The translations under genes were made by a program, and so were the position numbers. Below, piece after piece: positions 18,655 through 30,074 of a stretch of 64,000 nt of DNA. This DNA comes from an uncultured Oxalobacteraceae bacterium (GTDB lineage Bacteria > Pseudomonadota > Gammaproteobacteria > Burkholderiales > Burkholderiaceae_D). Under the pieces are notes generated by a model. The model did no database searches and had not been told where the DNA came from. It saw nothing but the letters and a program-made list of their open reading frames with translations. Positions within the stretch are counted from its first letter, which is position 1; the number at the start of each line of letters is the position of its first letter. The DNA is taken from positions 1-64,000 of the forward strand of contig CAITOF010000026.1 of the NCBI GenBank assembly GCA_903893945.1, written 5' to 3'.

Positions 18655-19653
18655 ATGAGCGACGCCGGTTTAAATAAAGCAGCCATCCTGATGCTGGCCC
18701 TCGGCGAAGATTGCGCCTCTGAGGTGATGCGCCATCTGGGTCCGAGGGAAGTCCAGAAACTGGGCATTGCCATGGCCAGCATGGCGGCCATACCGCATGA
18801 AAATGTCGCTGCCACGATCGATGAATTTTTGAATAATGCCGATATCAGTTCGTCCATGGGTATCGACTCGGACGACTATATCCGGAATGTACTGACCAAG
18901 GCACTGGGTGACGACAAGGCGGCGTCATTACTGAACCGGATACTGGGTGGCCGTGACGCCAGCGGAATTGAAAGCCTGAAGTGGATGGACTCGCCCTCAG
19001 TGGCGGAATTGATCCGGAATGAACACCCGCAGATTATTGCCACCATCCTGGTGCATCTGGAACGGGATCAGGCGTGTGAGATATTGACGCATTTTACTGA
19101 ACGGCTGCGCAATGATGTGGTTCTGCGCATTGCCACGCTGGACGGCATACAGCCGGCCGCCCTGCGGGAACTGAACGATGTCCTGACAAAATTATTGACC
19201 GGCAACGAGAGTCTCAAGAAAAAAACCATCGGTGGCGTGCGAGCCGCCGCTGAAATACTGAACTTCATGAATGGCGAACAGGAAGCCTCCGTGATGGGTA
19301 ATCTGCGTAATTATGACAGCGACATGGCAGAAAAAATCATGGATGAAATGTTCGTCTTCGATAATATTATGGATATAGACGATCGCGGTATCCAGTTGCT
19401 GTTGCGTGAGGTGCAGTCCGATACCCTGATCATTGCACTCAAAGGGGCTAATCCCGAAATGCGCGAAAAAATATTCAAGAACATGTCGCAACGTGCGGCT
19501 GAGATGATGCGTGATGACCTGGAATCGAAAGGTCCGGTCCGACTGTCTGAAGTCGAAGCGCAACAGAAAGCGATACTCGTAATCGTCCGTCGTCTGGCCG
19601 ACGAAGGACAGATAGCCCTGGGTTCAAAAGGTGGGGAGGATGCCTTTGTCTGA
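18655..19653 (+). CDS. fliG: flagellar motor switch protein FliG
   Basis: KAAILMLALGEDCASEVMRHLGPREVQKLG...EHPQIIATILVHLERDQACEIL. Confidence 0.97.
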   Translation: MSDAGLNKAAILMLALGEDCASEVMRHLGPREVQKLGIAMASMAAIPHENVAATIDEFLNNADISSSMGIDSDDYIRNVLTKALGDDKAASLLNRILGGRDASGIESLKWMDSPSVAELIRNEHPQIIATILVHLERDQACEILTHFTERLRNDVVLRIATLDGIQPAALRELNDVLTKLLTGNESLKKKTIGGVRAAAEILNFMNGEQEASVMGNLRNYDSDMAEKIMDEMFVFDNIMDIDDRGIQLLLREVQSDTLIIALKGANPEMREKIFKNMSQRAAEMMRDDLESKGPVRLSEVEAQQKAILVIVRRLADEGQIALGSKGGEDAFV

Positions 19654-20314
19654 TACAGTCGCCAAGGGAAAACTCTCAGCCTACCAGCGCTGGGAGATGA
19701 CGTCGTTTGAAGAGAAAAAACCGGCGGGAAAAGGCGTATCTGAAAGCGTTGCGGCAGCCAACCGGGATGAACTTCAGCAGTTGAAAATCCGGGCACAAAA
19801 AGAGGGATTTGCCAAAGGCTTCGAGGAAGGACATCAGGCCGGCCTCAATACCGGCATGAAAGACATGCAGCAGCAGATAGCCGACTTCAGTAAAATAGGC
19901 ACGCAATTTGCCGCCTCACTGCAGCAGGCGGAAAACATTGTGGCACAGGACGTGCTGGATCTGGCGCTGGATCTGGCCAAGGCCATGTTGAAAAATGTGC
20001 TGGACATCAACCCTGAACTGGTCATTCCGATTGTTCAGCAGGCCATCTCAGGACTTCCGTCAGTCCAGTTACCGGCGCAACTGTTTCTGCACCCTGCCGA
20101 TGCCACGCTGGTCGCCGCCCACATCGGTGATGAACTGGATAAAGCCGGTTGGGTCATCGTCAATGATCCGCGTCTGAATCGCGGCGATTGCCGTATCGAG
20201 ACGTTGCAGAACCAGATCAATGCATCACTTTCGTCGCGTTGGAAACAGTTGACCGATGCGCTCGGGAGAAACAATAACTGGTATGTCAATCACTCCACTG
20301 ACAGCAGGCGATGA
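19640..20314 (+). CDS. fliH: flagellar assembly protein FliH
   Basis: position between fliG and fli[22 protein letters not shown] pattern typical of FliH. Confidence 0.92.
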   Translation: MPLSDTVAKGKLSAYQRWEMTSFEEKKPAGKGVSESVAAANRDELQQLKIRAQKEGFAKGFEEGHQAGLNTGMKDMQQQIADFSKIGTQFAASLQQAENIVAQDVLDLALDLAKAMLKNVLDINPELVIPIVQQAISGLPSVQLPAQLFLHPADATLVAAHIGDELDKAGWVIVNDPRLNRGDCRIETLQNQINASLSSRWKQLTDALGRNNNWYVNHSTDSRR

Positions 20315-21720
20315 ACCAGGAACCCGACACCGAACCGTCACTCGCGTTGTGCAAAACATATCTGGAAAATGCGCGAGAAGTTGTGGCATTGGTCGGCAAT
20401 TTTGAAATCGCGGGCCGTATCACGCGCATTACCGGCATGGTCATTGAAGCGGTCGGATTAAAACTGCCGATGGGCAGTGCCTGCATTATCGCCCTGCAGA
20501 ATGGCGAAGAAATCAACGCGGAAATTGTTGGTTTTGATCACGACAAATTCTTTTTGATGCCGCAAAGTTCGGTGGAAGGCTTACTGCCGGGCACACCGAT
20601 TTATGCTGCCAAGTCGAACGAAAACATCAGTCGCGTCAATTTAACCATACGCCCGTCGCGGCGCGCCATTGATCGCACCCGGCACCTTCCTGTCGGGGAC
20701 GAATTGTTGGGCCGGGTTCTGGACGGCGCAGGCAACCCTCTTGACAATCTGGGCCCCCTCAACACAACACACAGTGCGGCATTGAAATCGCGGCCCATCA
20801 ACCCACTCCACCGGGCGCCCATTACCGAAATTCTGGACGTCGGGATACGGGCCATCAACAGCATGCTGACTATCGGTCGCGGGCAACGCATGGGACTGTT
20901 CGCCGGCTCAGGTTTGGGTAAGAGCGTGTTATTGGGGATGATGGCGCGCTATACCAGCGCTGATGTGATTGTGGTCGGTTTGATTGGCGAGCGGGGTCGT
21001 GAGGTCAAAGAGTTTATTGAACAGATTTTGGGTACCGCGGGATTGGCCCGGTCGGTCGTGGTGGCCGCCCCGTCCGACACCCCGCCCTTGATGCGCCTGC
21101 AGGGCGCAGCCTACGCGACGACGATCGCGGAGTACTTCCGGGATCAGGGCAAAAATGTCCTGCTGATTATGGATTCACTGACCCGCTACGCCATGGCACA
21201 GCGGGAAATCGCGCTGGCCATTGGTGAACCACCTGCCACCAAAGGTTATCCGCCGTCAGTTTTTGCCAAACTGCCGATTCTGGTCGAACGTGCCGGAAAC
21301 AGCCTGCCCGGCGGGGGATCGATTACCGCGTTCTATACGGTTCTGACCGAAGGCGATGACCAACAGGACCCGATCGCGGACGCCGCCAGGGCGATACTGG
21401 ACGGTCACATCGTGCTGGATCGTGGACTGGCCGATTCAGGACACTATCCGGCTATCGATATTGAAAAGTCAATTAGTCGCGTCATGACCAACATTACCAG
21501 TCCGGAACATCAGAAAGTTGCACGAAAATTAAAACAGCTCGTGTCCAGATATCAACAAAGTCGAGATTTAATCAGCGTTGGTGCGTATACTGCAGGTACA
21601 GATCCGGTGCTGGACGAAGCGATCAAATACCACCAGAAAATCGAGCATTTTTTGCAACAGGGCATTCCGGAAAGATCGCGTATTACCGAAAGCTTGGGGC
21701 AACTTACCACGCTATTCTAA
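20311..21720 (+). CDS. fliI: flagellum-specific ATPase FliI
   Basis: Walker [16 protein letters not shown]; Walker [41 protein letters not shown]. Confidence 0.97.
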   Translation: MNQEPDTEPSLALCKTYLENAREVVALVGNFEIAGRITRITGMVIEAVGLKLPMGSACIIALQNGEEINAEIVGFDHDKFFLMPQSSVEGLLPGTPIYAAKSNENISRVNLTIRPSRRAIDRTRHLPVGDELLGRVLDGAGNPLDNLGPLNTTHSAALKSRPINPLHRAPITEILDVGIRAINSMLTIGRGQRMGLFAGSGLGKSVLLGMMARYTSADVIVVGLIGERGREVKEFIEQILGTAGLARSVVVAAPSDTPPLMRLQGAAYATTIAEYFRDQGKNVLLIMDSLTRYAMAQREIALAIGEPPATKGYPPSVFAKLPILVERAGNSLPGGGSITAFYTVLTEGDDQQDPIADAARAILDGHIVLDRGLADSGHYPAIDIEKSISRVMTNITSPEHQKVARKLKQLVSRYQQSRDLISVGAYTAGTDPVLDEAIKYHQKIEHFLQQGIPERSRITESLGQLTTLF

Positions 21721-21768
21721 GTATTGATTTCGCCTTAATCAATTTATACTGAATTCATAAGGAATATC

Positions 21769-22215
21769 ATGGCTCAGTCATCGACGCTCGCAACTTTAAT
21801 CGATCTTGCTGAACAGGCCTCTGATGAGGCGGCCGCCAAATTGGGCAGTGCAATCCGTGCCACCCAGGATCTGGAAAGCAAGCTCGGTTTATTAAAGAAG
21901 TACAGAGACGATTATACGCAGAAGCTACAGGCCGAAATGAAGGCCGGACGTGATATGCAGCACATTCGGAATTTTCAGACATTTATCGGGAAAATTGACG
22001 ATGCCATACGCGGCCAGCAGCAGCTGGTACTGGACGCGCAGAAGCAGGTGCAGATCGAAAAAAAACATTGGCAGGATGAAGAAAGAAAAAGAAAATCCTT
22101 TACCACACTCGAAGAGCGGGCTGAAAAGGCACAGCAGAAAAAAGAAGCAAGGCAGGACCAGCTGCAGACTGACGAAATCGGAACCAGGAATACCTTTTAT
22201 AAACAACCAAATTGA
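21769..22215 (+). CDS. fliJ: flagellar export protein FliJ
   Basis: small coiled-coil protein between fliI and fliK. Confidence 0.9.
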   Translation: MAQSSTLATLIDLAEQASDEAAAKLGSAIRATQDLESKLGLLKKYRDDYTQKLQAEMKAGRDMQHIRNFQTFIGKIDDAIRGQQQLVLDAQKQVQIEKKHWQDEERKRKSFTTLEERAEKAQQKKEARQDQLQTDEIGTRNTFYKQPN

Positions 22216-22295
22216 ACTTAGGGAACTGAACAGCGGCTGAATCGAATTTATCTGCCGTTCATTGCTGGAATTTGCCACCTATACAGGTCACTATC

Positions 22296-23780
22296 ATGCT
22301 AGCTAACGTTACCTCCACAAGCCACGCGCCGGGTTCAACCGGCGCTTCCCCTGCCAGCAGTAATGCCGGTGGTTCGAATTCGTCGTTTACCGACATGCTG
22401 CAAAATGAAATCAATGCCAGCGCCGCCACGGCGGGCAGCTCTGCATCGGCCGCACAGACCGCAACAGGGCCATCAAATGCCGCCGAAACAGCATCTGTAA
22501 AACCTGCTGCCGGTGCGTCTGGCGTATCGGGTTCAGGCAATGCCACTGCAGCGGACAGCAAGAAAGCCGCCAAGCCCGCGCCAGCCCAGACGGCCCAATC
22601 CAGTACGGCAGATGCGCAGGCGGCTGCGGCTGCGGCCGCTGCGACTACAGCCGCAATAACCAGTGCGGTGGCCAACTCCAAAGCCGCCACAGCACCAGCC
22701 GGCAACGTCAGCGGCGCGCAGGACAGTACAGCGCCAGCCAGTGCCATTGCCGCCACCGCACCTGATAAAATCACGGACGCCGCGATATCCGCGTCCGCTA
22801 CCAAGGCAGGCACGGATCCATCAGATCCGGCAACGGCGGCCAGTTTCGCCACTACGTTTAATGCCCAGGTCAATTCGCCGGTAACCCCGGGCAAAGACGG
22901 ATTGGCCGTGAACGCAACCGCCGCCAGAACCGCGGCCGGCTCAACCAGTCTGCCGGCCGCCAGTGCAACAGCGGCAGGTTCTGGCATCACCGCAATCCCA
23001 CTGCCGCTTGCGGGCAAGACCGCACTTGCGCACGCCAATGAATTCAGCGCCGCTGCAGGCAAACCCGGTTACACCGAAAGTCCACCGGCGAACAGGACAA
23101 CGTTATCTGCCGATTCTGGCACCGAGTCCGGTACGGCCAGTTCAGCGGCTGGCACAACTGCCAGCACCGCACAGACAGACGGCGCCACCTCACCGGCAAA
23201 TGCAGCCATTGATTCAAGCATTCCCCTGCAGACCTTAAAAGCAGCCAACCAGAATCTGAGCAGCTCGCAACTTAACGCGATCGCACCGGTGCTGACCGCC
23301 GGCAACAATGTGGGCGAGACTAATGCCAATTCGGCCAATGCCATTGCACCCAGAGTCGGCACACCTGACTGGGATCAGGCCATAGGACAAAAAATAACCT
23401 GGATGGTCAATGGCGGCCAGCAAAGTGCGACGCTAACGTTGAATCCGCCGGATCTGGGACCGATGCAGGTTGTCCTGAGTGTCAATAACCAGCATGCCAA
23501 CGCGACATTTATTTCACATCAGCCCGAGGTACGTGCCGCGCTGGAAAGTGCCATCCCCAAGCTGCGTGAGATGATGGGACAATCCGGCATACAATTGGGT
23601 CAATGCAATGTCAACAGTCAGACCCGACAGCAGCAGGAGTTTGCGCAGAATCAGGGCAATTCATCGTCTGCCGGCGTCATATCGGGCGCATCGGCAGGCA
23701 GCAGCAGTGGCGCAGGCATGGTACAGACACCGGGGTCCGCCTCCCGAACCGGCAGCGGCCTGGTCGACACGTTTGTTTAA
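22296..23780 (+). CDS. fliK: flagellar hook-length control protein FliK
   Basis: Ala/Thr-rich N-terminus; C-terminal QQSATLTLNPPDLGPMQVVLSVNNQHANATFISHQPEVRAALESAIPKLREMM. Confidence 0.95.
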   Translation: MLANVTSTSHAPGSTGASPASSNAGGSNSSFTDMLQNEINASAATAGSSASAAQTATGPSNAAETASVKPAAGASGVSGSGNATAADSKKAAKPAPAQTAQSSTADAQAAAAAAAATTAAITSAVANSKAATAPAGNVSGAQDSTAPASAIAATAPDKITDAAISASATKAGTDPSDPATAASFATTFNAQVNSPVTPGKDGLAVNATAARTAAGSTSLPAASATAAGSGITAIPLPLAGKTALAHANEFSAAAGKPGYTESPPANRTTLSADSGTESGTASSAAGTTASTAQTDGATSPANAAIDSSIPLQTLKAANQNLSSSQLNAIAPVLTAGNNVGETNANSANAIAPRVGTPDWDQAIGQKITWMVNGGQQSATLTLNPPDLGPMQVVLSVNNQHANATFISHQPEVRAALESAIPKLREMMGQSGIQLGQCNVNSQTRQQQEFAQNQGNSSSAGVISGASAGSSSGAGMVQTPGSASRTGSGLVDTFV

Positions 23781-23987
23781 TGCCTGGCGGACATCGTGGT
23801 TTTGATGATCCGCTGGCAAATTAAATGCATGACAGGTTAAGACAGTACCGTGATGCATGGTAGTACGGAATTGATCTGGAACAGGTAGGGCGATGGCCAG
23901 GATTGATATTGCGGATTAAAACCCCTATAGTTAACCGGCAGTTAATAACAGCATTGCCCCACTTACCACTCAGCAGAAGGAATTTAA

Positions 23988-24527
23988 ATGGCAACAAAAG
24001 CACCCAAGACAGACGAAGCCGCGGCCGGCGCCGATGCACCCGCCGCCGCATCCGGATCGAAGAAGAAAAAAATTATCATCATCGCGGTGATTGCTGTGCT
24101 GTTGTTGGGTGGCGGCGGTGCGGCAGCGTTTTTCCTGACCAAAAAGCCTGCTGACGCCAAGGAAGCGGCCAAAAAACCGGCGGAAAAAGCGGCGCCACCG
24201 GTATTTCTGGCACTGGATAACTTTATTGTGAACCTGTCTTCCGAAAACGGCGACAAATACCTGCAGGCTGGTATTACCTTACAGGTACGGAACGAAGAAC
24301 AGGCAAATTATTACAAAACAAATATGCCCCAGTTACGCAGCCGGCTTTTATTATTATTATCCAGCAAGACCTCCGAGGAATTGCTGACCAACGAGGGAAA
24401 ACTGAAACTGAGCGATGAAATTATCGAGCAGGCTGAAATACCATATAACAAAGACGAACCGACGCCCAAAGAAGCAGAAGAACGGCACATTCTTGGCGTG
24501 TTTTATACCTCCTTCATGATCCAATAA
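23988..24527 (+). CDS. fliL: flagellar basal body-associated protein FliL
   Basis: one TM segment; FLALDNFIVNLSSENGDKYLQAGITLQV. Confidence 0.93.
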   Translation: MATKAPKTDEAAAGADAPAAASGSKKKKIIIIAVIAVLLLGGGGAAAFFLTKKPADAKEAAKKPAEKAAPPVFLALDNFIVNLSSENGDKYLQAGITLQVRNEEQANYYKTNMPQLRSRLLLLLSSKTSEELLTNEGKLKLSDEIIEQAEIPYNKDEPTPKEAEERHILGVFYTSFMIQ

Positions 24528-24547
24528 CGCGAAACGATACAAAAGCC

Positions 24548-25585
24548 ATGTCTGATAATTTTCTATCCCAGGAAGAAGTTGATGCCCTGCTAAAAGGCGT
24601 CACGGGAGATCTTGACGACACCGATTCGCAAGAGGATACCAGTGGCGTCCGCACCTACAATCTGGCTACCCAGGAACGGATTGTACGCGGTCGTATGCCG
24701 ACGCTGGAAATTATCAACGAACGCTTCGCCCGGTTATTGCGTATTGGCCTGTTCAACTTTTTGCGCCGCAGTGCTGAGGTATCGGTGGGTACCGTACGCG
24801 TTTCCAAATACAGCGAATTCATTCGAAATCTGGTTGTACCCACCAATCTGAATCTGGTCCACATGAAACCGCTGCGCGGAACCGCGCTGATGGTCATGGA
24901 CCCCAATCTGGTGTTCCTGCTGGTGGATAACCTGTTTGGAGGCGACGGTCGCTTCCATACGCGTGTCGAAGGACGGGATTTCACCCAGACTGAACAGCGT
25001 ATCATCTTGCGAATACTGGATATCCTGTTTGAAACCTATGCAAAGTCATGGAATCCGGTGTACCCGGTCGAATTTGAGTATATACGTTCAGAAATGAACA
25101 CGCAGTTTGCCAACATAGCCACACCGAACGAGGTGGTCGTCTGCACAACCTTTACCATCGAACTCGGACCAGTAAGCGGCGAAATGCATTTTTGCATGCC
25201 CTACTCAATGATTGAACCGATTCGCGATGTTCTCACCAGCAGCCTGCAGGGCGAAACTCTGGAAGTGGATAAGCGCTGGGTCCGTCTGATGACACAGCAG
25301 ATACAGATAGCCGAAGTTGAAATCGTCGCAGATCTGGGCACGGCCCATATGGATTTGGGCGACATTCTGAATTTGCGTGTCGGCGACATTATTCCGCTAA
25401 ACGTGCCGCCGGTGTTATCCGCCAAGGTTGACGGCACTCCCGTGATGGAATGCAAATACGGTGTCTTCAATGATCAATATGCACTGAAAGTGGAAAAGCT
25501 GCTTTCTTCCAGTGCTCAGGAAATGGCAATGGATGCCCTAACCGATGCAAAGTCAGCAGCCAAGCAAGGAGCACAACATGGATGA
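24548..25585 (+). CDS. fliM: flagellar motor switch protein FliM
   Basis: MSDNFLSQEEVDALLKGVTG...PTLEIINERFARLLRIGLFNFLRR. Confidence 0.97.
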   Translation: MSDNFLSQEEVDALLKGVTGDLDDTDSQEDTSGVRTYNLATQERIVRGRMPTLEIINERFARLLRIGLFNFLRRSAEVSVGTVRVSKYSEFIRNLVVPTNLNLVHMKPLRGTALMVMDPNLVFLLVDNLFGGDGRFHTRVEGRDFTQTEQRIILRILDILFETYAKSWNPVYPVEFEYIRSEMNTQFANIATPNEVVVCTTFTIELGPVSGEMHFCMPYSMIEPIRDVLTSSLQGETLEVDKRWVRLMTQQIQIAEVEIVADLGTAHMDLGDILNLRVGDIIPLNVPPVLSAKVDGTPVMECKYGVFNDQYALKVEKLLSSSAQEMAMDALTDAKSAAKQGAQHG

Positions 25586-26009
25586 AAATAACTCAGGTGA
25601 TGCAGGCGCCCCCATCAGTGAAGACGATTGGGGTGCGGCAATTGCAGAGCAGGAAAAAGCGGACGCGGCGGCAGCCTCAAAACCTGCAGAACCGCAACCG
25701 ACGGTTTTTCAGGAGCTCAGCCCCAAGCCCAATAAAATCGAGACGCATAACGACATTGATTTCATTCTGGATATCCCGGTACAACTGACTGTCGAGCTAG
25801 GTCGTACCAAAATTGCCATCAAGAACCTGCTGCAGTTGGCGCAAGGCTCAGTCGTTGAACTTGACGGCATGGCGGGTGAACCGATGGACGTGTTAGTCAA
25901 TGGCTGTCTGATTGCACAGGGTGAAGTGGTGGTGGTTAACGATAAATTCGGGATACGTCTGACTGACATTATCACGCCTGCCGAACGTATACGAAAGCTC
26001 AATAAATGA
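25578..26009 (+). CDS. fliN: flagellar motor switch protein FliN
   Basis: DFILDIPVQLTVELGRTKIAIKNLLQLAQGSVVELDGMAGEPMDVLVNGCLIAQGEVVVVNDKFGIRLTDI. Confidence 0.97.
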   Translation: MDENNSGDAGAPISEDDWGAAIAEQEKADAAAASKPAEPQPTVFQELSPKPNKIETHNDIDFILDIPVQLTVELGRTKIAIKNLLQLAQGSVVELDGMAGEPMDVLVNGCLIAQGEVVVVNDKFGIRLTDIITPAERIRKLNK

Positions 26010-26428
26010 AATTGGTCACCCCCTGTATTGCCATTCTGCTCTGCCTGTGCTGTGCTGTGACCCACGCCGCGACGGGCGCTGATCCTGTCAGCGCCGGTAA
26101 TTTGACCCAGATTACCCTGAGCCTGCTGCTGGTTGTGGGGCTGCTGATTTTTGGCAGTTTCCTGTTCAAAAAGTTCGGCATGACCCCATTCAACAGGCCT
26201 TTCCCGGTGAAAGTGATCGGAGCGGTGAGCGTGGGCAACAATCAGCGAATTGTGGTGATTGAAGTCGGTGAAGAGTGGATAGTATTGGGGGTTACAGCGC
26301 AACAGATTTCGACCATCACCAGCATGCCCCGCAAGGAAATCCCGGACGGCGCCGCGATGGGCGACAAGATCAAATTTTCGACCTGGATGCAGAGCGCGTT
26401 AGAGAAGTATCATGCCAAAAAACCGTAA
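26006..26428 (+). CDS. fliO: flagellar biosynthetic protein FliO
   Basis: signal peptide/[30 protein letters not shown]; between fliN and fliP. Confidence 0.92.
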   Translation: MKLVTPCIAILLCLCCAVTHAATGADPVSAGNLTQITLSLLLVVGLLIFGSFLFKKFGMTPFNRPFPVKVIGAVSVGNNQRIVVIEVGEEWIVLGVTAQQISTITSMPRKEIPDGAAMGDKIKFSTWMQSALEKYHAKKP

Positions 26429-27170
26429 GCAGTTACATTATCGTCTGGCGCTGCTTTTACTGGTGGCCCTCAGCAGCGTTGCACCGCTGGCATTTTCGCA
26501 GGTTCCGATCATCACCGCCACCCCTGCGCCCGGCGGCGGGCAAAACTATGTATTGAGCATTCAGACGCTCCTGATACTCACCTCATTAAGTTTCCTGCCT
26601 GCAGTTTTGTTAATGATGACCAGTTTCACGCGCATCATCATCGTGCTGTCCATGCTGAGGCAGGCGATTGGCACACCAACCTCACCTCCCAATCAGGTCA
26701 TTGTCGGTCTGTCCCTGTTCCTCACCCTGTTCGTCATGAGCCCGGTGATTGATAAAATTTATCAGGATGCGTATCAACCCTACAATGAAAACAAAATCAC
26801 CTTTACCGATGCACTGGATAAAGGGGCCAAACCGTTAAAACAGTTCATGATGAAACAGACCCGCCAGACCGACCTGGCTCTTTATGTCAAACTGTCGCGC
26901 TCGCCACAGTTACAGAGCCCCGATGATGTTCCGCTGACTGTGCTCGTGCCGGCCTTTATTACCAGCGAACTCAAAACGGCATTCCAGATCAGTTTTGCAA
27001 TTTTCATTCCGTTTCTGATCATCGACATGGTGGTCGCGTGCGTACTGATGTCGATGGGGATGATGATGATGTCGCCTGCCACGGTGTCACTGCCGTTTAA
27101 ATTAATGTTATTTGTTCTGGTCGATGGCTGGCAGTTACTGGTTGGCTCACTGGCGCAAAGTTTCTATTGA
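26412..27170 (+). CDS. fliP: flagellar type III export protein FliP
   Basis: [44 protein letters not shown]. Confidence 0.97.
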   Translation: MPKNRKQLHYRLALLLLVALSSVAPLAFSQVPIITATPAPGGGQNYVLSIQTLLILTSLSFLPAVLLMMTSFTRIIIVLSMLRQAIGTPTSPPNQVIVGLSLFLTLFVMSPVIDKIYQDAYQPYNENKITFTDALDKGAKPLKQFMMKQTRQTDLALYVKLSRSPQLQSPDDVPLTVLVPAFITSELKTAFQISFAIFIPFLIIDMVVACVLMSMGMMMMSPATVSLPFKLMLFVLVDGWQLLVGSLAQSFY

Positions 27171-27184
27171 AGGGATGGTATATC

Positions 27185-27454
27185 ATGACACCTGAAATGG
27201 TAATGGCAATGGGGCGTCACGCCATGCAAATCACGCTGATGATCGCTATTCCGATGTTGCTGGTCGCGTTAACGATAGGTCTGCTGGTCAGTATTTTTCA
27301 GGCTGCGACACAAATCAACGAAATGACGTTGTCGTTCATTCCGAAACTGGTGGGTGTATTCCTGGTCCTGGATCTGGCCGGACCCTGGATGCTGAGTATC
27401 CTGACCGACTATTTTCGGGAACTATTCACCAGCATCCCCGGCATGCTCAGCTGA
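27185..27454 (+). CDS. fliQ: flagellar type III export protein FliQ
   Basis: two TM segments, GLLVSIFQAATQINEMTLSFIPKL. Confidence 0.96.
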   Translation: MTPEMVMAMGRHAMQITLMIAIPMLLVALTIGLLVSIFQAATQINEMTLSFIPKLVGVFLVLDLAGPWMLSILTDYFRELFTSIPGMLS

Positions 27455-27496
27455 ATCAGCGCTCCGGCCTGATCGAGCCATTTTTGCGGATTGTCC

Positions 27497-28267
27497 ATGA
27501 TACATATTTCGAGCGATCAATTTGTCATCTGGGTGAATTCATTTATCTGGCCCCTGACACGCATACTCGGTCTGATCGCCATTGCGCCCTTTTTTGGCAA
27601 TGCATCGATTCCGGTCATGATCAAAATCAGTTTTGGCGTACTGCTTGCCCTGATTGTGGCACCCACACTGCAGCATCTTCCCCTGGTCGATCCGATCTCG
27701 TTGCCAGGGTTGCTGATTCTGGTACAGCAATTCATCATTGGTATTGCGATGGGATTCACCATGCAGATAGTCTTCAACAGTGTTGAAGTGGCCGGTGGCA
27801 TCATCAGCATGTCGATGGGGCTGGGGTTCGCGTCATTTTATGACCCACAGACCCGCGGCAGCACCCCGGTTTTGAGCCAGCTATTATCACTGATCGCGCT
27901 GATCCTGTTCCTCAGTCTGAATCTTCATCTGGTATTGCTCAACACACTGGTCGAAAGTTTTACGCGCCTGCCTATAGGGTCCGATGTTTCAGGCGACCCG
28001 GGTATGTGGATGCATCTGGTCAATGCGGGTTCAGTTATTTTCAGCTCCGGGATCCAACTGGCCCTGCCGGTGATTGCCGCGCTGCTGGTCACCAACATTT
28101 CATTGGCCATTCTGACACGCGCCGCACCGCAATTGAACATTTTCGGGATCGGTTTCCCGATCACCATGTCGGTCGGCTTGCTCATGTTATTTATTGTCAT
28201 GCCGTATCTGGCAGCGCCGCTGCAGAAGATTTTTGAACTGGGGTTACAGCAGGCAGTACTCCGGTAA
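27497..28267 (+). CDS. fliR: flagellar type III export protein FliR
   Basis: multi-TM protein 3' of fliQ, GLGFASFYDPQTRGSTPVLSQL; upstream TTG at 27491 also possible. Confidence 0.95.
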   Translation: MIHISSDQFVIWVNSFIWPLTRILGLIAIAPFFGNASIPVMIKISFGVLLALIVAPTLQHLPLVDPISLPGLLILVQQFIIGIAMGFTMQIVFNSVEVAGGIISMSMGLGFASFYDPQTRGSTPVLSQLLSLIALILFLSLNLHLVLLNTLVESFTRLPIGSDVSGDPGMWMHLVNAGSVIFSSGIQLALPVIAALLVTNISLAILTRAAPQLNIFGIGFPITMSVGLLMLFIVMPYLAAPLQKIFELGLQQAVLR

Positions 28268-28390
28268 AAGCCTGTCGTCGTAGACCTTGACGGCGATGTG
28301 GGTGAACCTGCTTGCGCAGGATAGCATGCAGAACGGTCACTGAACTGCGGCGATCGCCAACAGGCCGGTGACAATAACCGGGGAGCCGCT

Positions 28391-28825
28391 ATGGATGTAC
28401 AAGCACAGATCGACCAGTATTTACTTGGTCAGCCTGAACCGAAACGCAACGACATGCAGACATTGCACCGCACCATGCTGACGTTAATGCCAGGCTGTCG
28501 ACTATGGTTTCTCGACGGCAGAAACAGCGACAATAAAGTCGTTTCCAATCCAAATGTCGGGCACGGAGTTCAGCTCCTCAAACATGCAGGCGGAAAAACC
28601 AGAGAATTTTATCAAATCGGATTCAGCGCGAATACAACCGGTATTTCAGTCTATATCATGGGTATCAAGGACAAAAAATATCTGGCCGAAACTTTCGGTA
28701 AACGCCTCGGCAAAGCGAGTGTGACTGGCTACTGCATCAAATTCAAGGCACTCAACGACATCAATATGGAGGTCCTTGAGGCCGCTATCCGATCCGGCCT
28801 GGAGGTCCAAGGTGATAAAGATTAA
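28391..28825 (+). CDS. DUF1801 domain-containing protein
   Basis: IDQYLLGQPEPKRNDMQTLHRTMLTLMPGCRLWFLDGRN... resembles the DUF1801 fold family. Confidence 0.7.
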   Translation: MDVQAQIDQYLLGQPEPKRNDMQTLHRTMLTLMPGCRLWFLDGRNSDNKVVSNPNVGHGVQLLKHAGGKTREFYQIGFSANTTGISVYIMGIKDKKYLAETFGKRLGKASVTGYCIKFKALNDINMEVLEAAIRSGLEVQGDKD

Positions 28826-29159
28826 GTTCACCACGTGCCTGTCTGGGCAGGTCACATGACAGGCCGGCGGGTCATTCGTGCGATCCCGCCGCATGCCGCG
28901 ATGCAATGCGTCCCGGACCGGATCCGGCGCCGGGTCAGCGCTTACACCTCAGTCAGTTAGCATCTCAAGCTCACGGGTCTTGCGCAGTTCGGGATCGGTC
29001 TTGGCCCAATCGGCCAGAACTGACGCAGGTGCCATATAGAAGACCATGAACGTCCTGTTAGCGGATTCAGTCATAAATACCCCTCTCACATGGCTAACTG
29101 CCCGCTCATTCACCGCAATGCATCGCTGATGCCTGACAATTTATTGATGGGCTACACTA

Positions 29160-29900
29160 TCAATTCCATTTTTTTTCAATCGTGGCCAGGGTCCGGTTCT
29201 TTGAAATTATGTCGAAACCCTGATTATATAATTCCATATATCTGGCACTATCCGGATACGTTTTTGAAAACACCGTGTAAACATCTTCTTTTATATTCAG
29301 GTTACCAACGGCGACGATTTTTCCGCTGAATTCCCGGGAATAGTTTCTTAACAGGTACGCAGTTATTTTTCCGTAAGAAATTACATAATCCGCGCGACCG
29401 GCCAGCAGTTTACGAAATGCGCTTACGTCAGTGGGTGATTCATCCCGAATAATTTTTTTATCGGTGTCGAATGCTTCACCGTATTCATATTCATAGGTCA
29501 CAATGACACGCTTACCTTCCAGATCAGAAATGGTGAGGTCGCGCTCTTTACTGTCGGAACGGGAATAAATAGTGGGCGTGATGGTGAACATGGGCTTACG
29601 GGTCCACAGATAGTCCGGCTCCATCAAGCTTGTGCGTGTAGTATTGAAACACCCCAGCAGCTGGCCTGTTTTTACCAGATGCAGGCAACGCGCATAGGGT
29701 ATGGGTTCAAATTTGACATCAATTTTTACAGCGGCAAAAGCAGCACGGACAACGTCGACCGAATATCCTTCAATTTTTCCATTGTTCATTCCAGAAAATG
29801 GATACCATGCGTCTTCCGCCGCGATAGTTATGGTTTCAGCGCCGCATCCGCTCGCAGACAATACCCATAGCGTAAAAATCCAGATGCGCAGCTTACACAT
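29160..29900 (-). CDS. periplasmic substrate-binding protein, SBP_bac_3 family (orphan)
   Basis: signal peptide; ITIAAEDAWYPFSGMNNGKIEGYSVDVVRAAFAAVKIDVKFEPIPYARCLHLVKTGQL. Confidence 0.82.
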   Translation of the reverse strand: MCKLRIWIFTLWVLSASGCGAETITIAAEDAWYPFSGMNNGKIEGYSVDVVRAAFAAVKIDVKFEPIPYARCLHLVKTGQLLGCFNTTRTSLMEPDYLWTRKPMFTITPTIYSRSDSKERDLTISDLEGKRVIVTYEYEYGEAFDTDKKIIRDESPTDVSAFRKLLAGRADYVISYGKITAYLLRNYSREFSGKIVAVGNLNIKEDVYTVFSKTYPDSARYMELYNQGFDIISKNRTLATIEKKWN

Positions 29901-30074
29901 TGTCAGCCTTTAAGAAAATACTGGTCGTTCAGGTGCCGTAAGATCACCGCGAAAATGGCAGAACATCGACGAGCCATTGGCCACTTCAAAGTCCCTGCTG
30001 AAATGCAAACTGGCGGGGCGATCACTTTGAACAATAAACAGGCTGCAACATGACGCTGATCGCGGGATCAGCGA

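Noticed and set aside
22259-23062. 267-aa minus-strand ORF rich in Ala/Val
   Set aside because: Antisense of the Ala/Thr-rich N-terminal part of FliK; low-complexity GC-rich sequence gives spurious long ORFs.
29901-30074. Possible mobile-element remnant between the SBP gene and the NUDIX gene, with GCTGATC-GCGG-GATCAGC hairpin (30055-30072)
   Set aside because: No transposase fragment, terminal repeats or target-site duplication visible; a 7-bp hairpin alone is weak.
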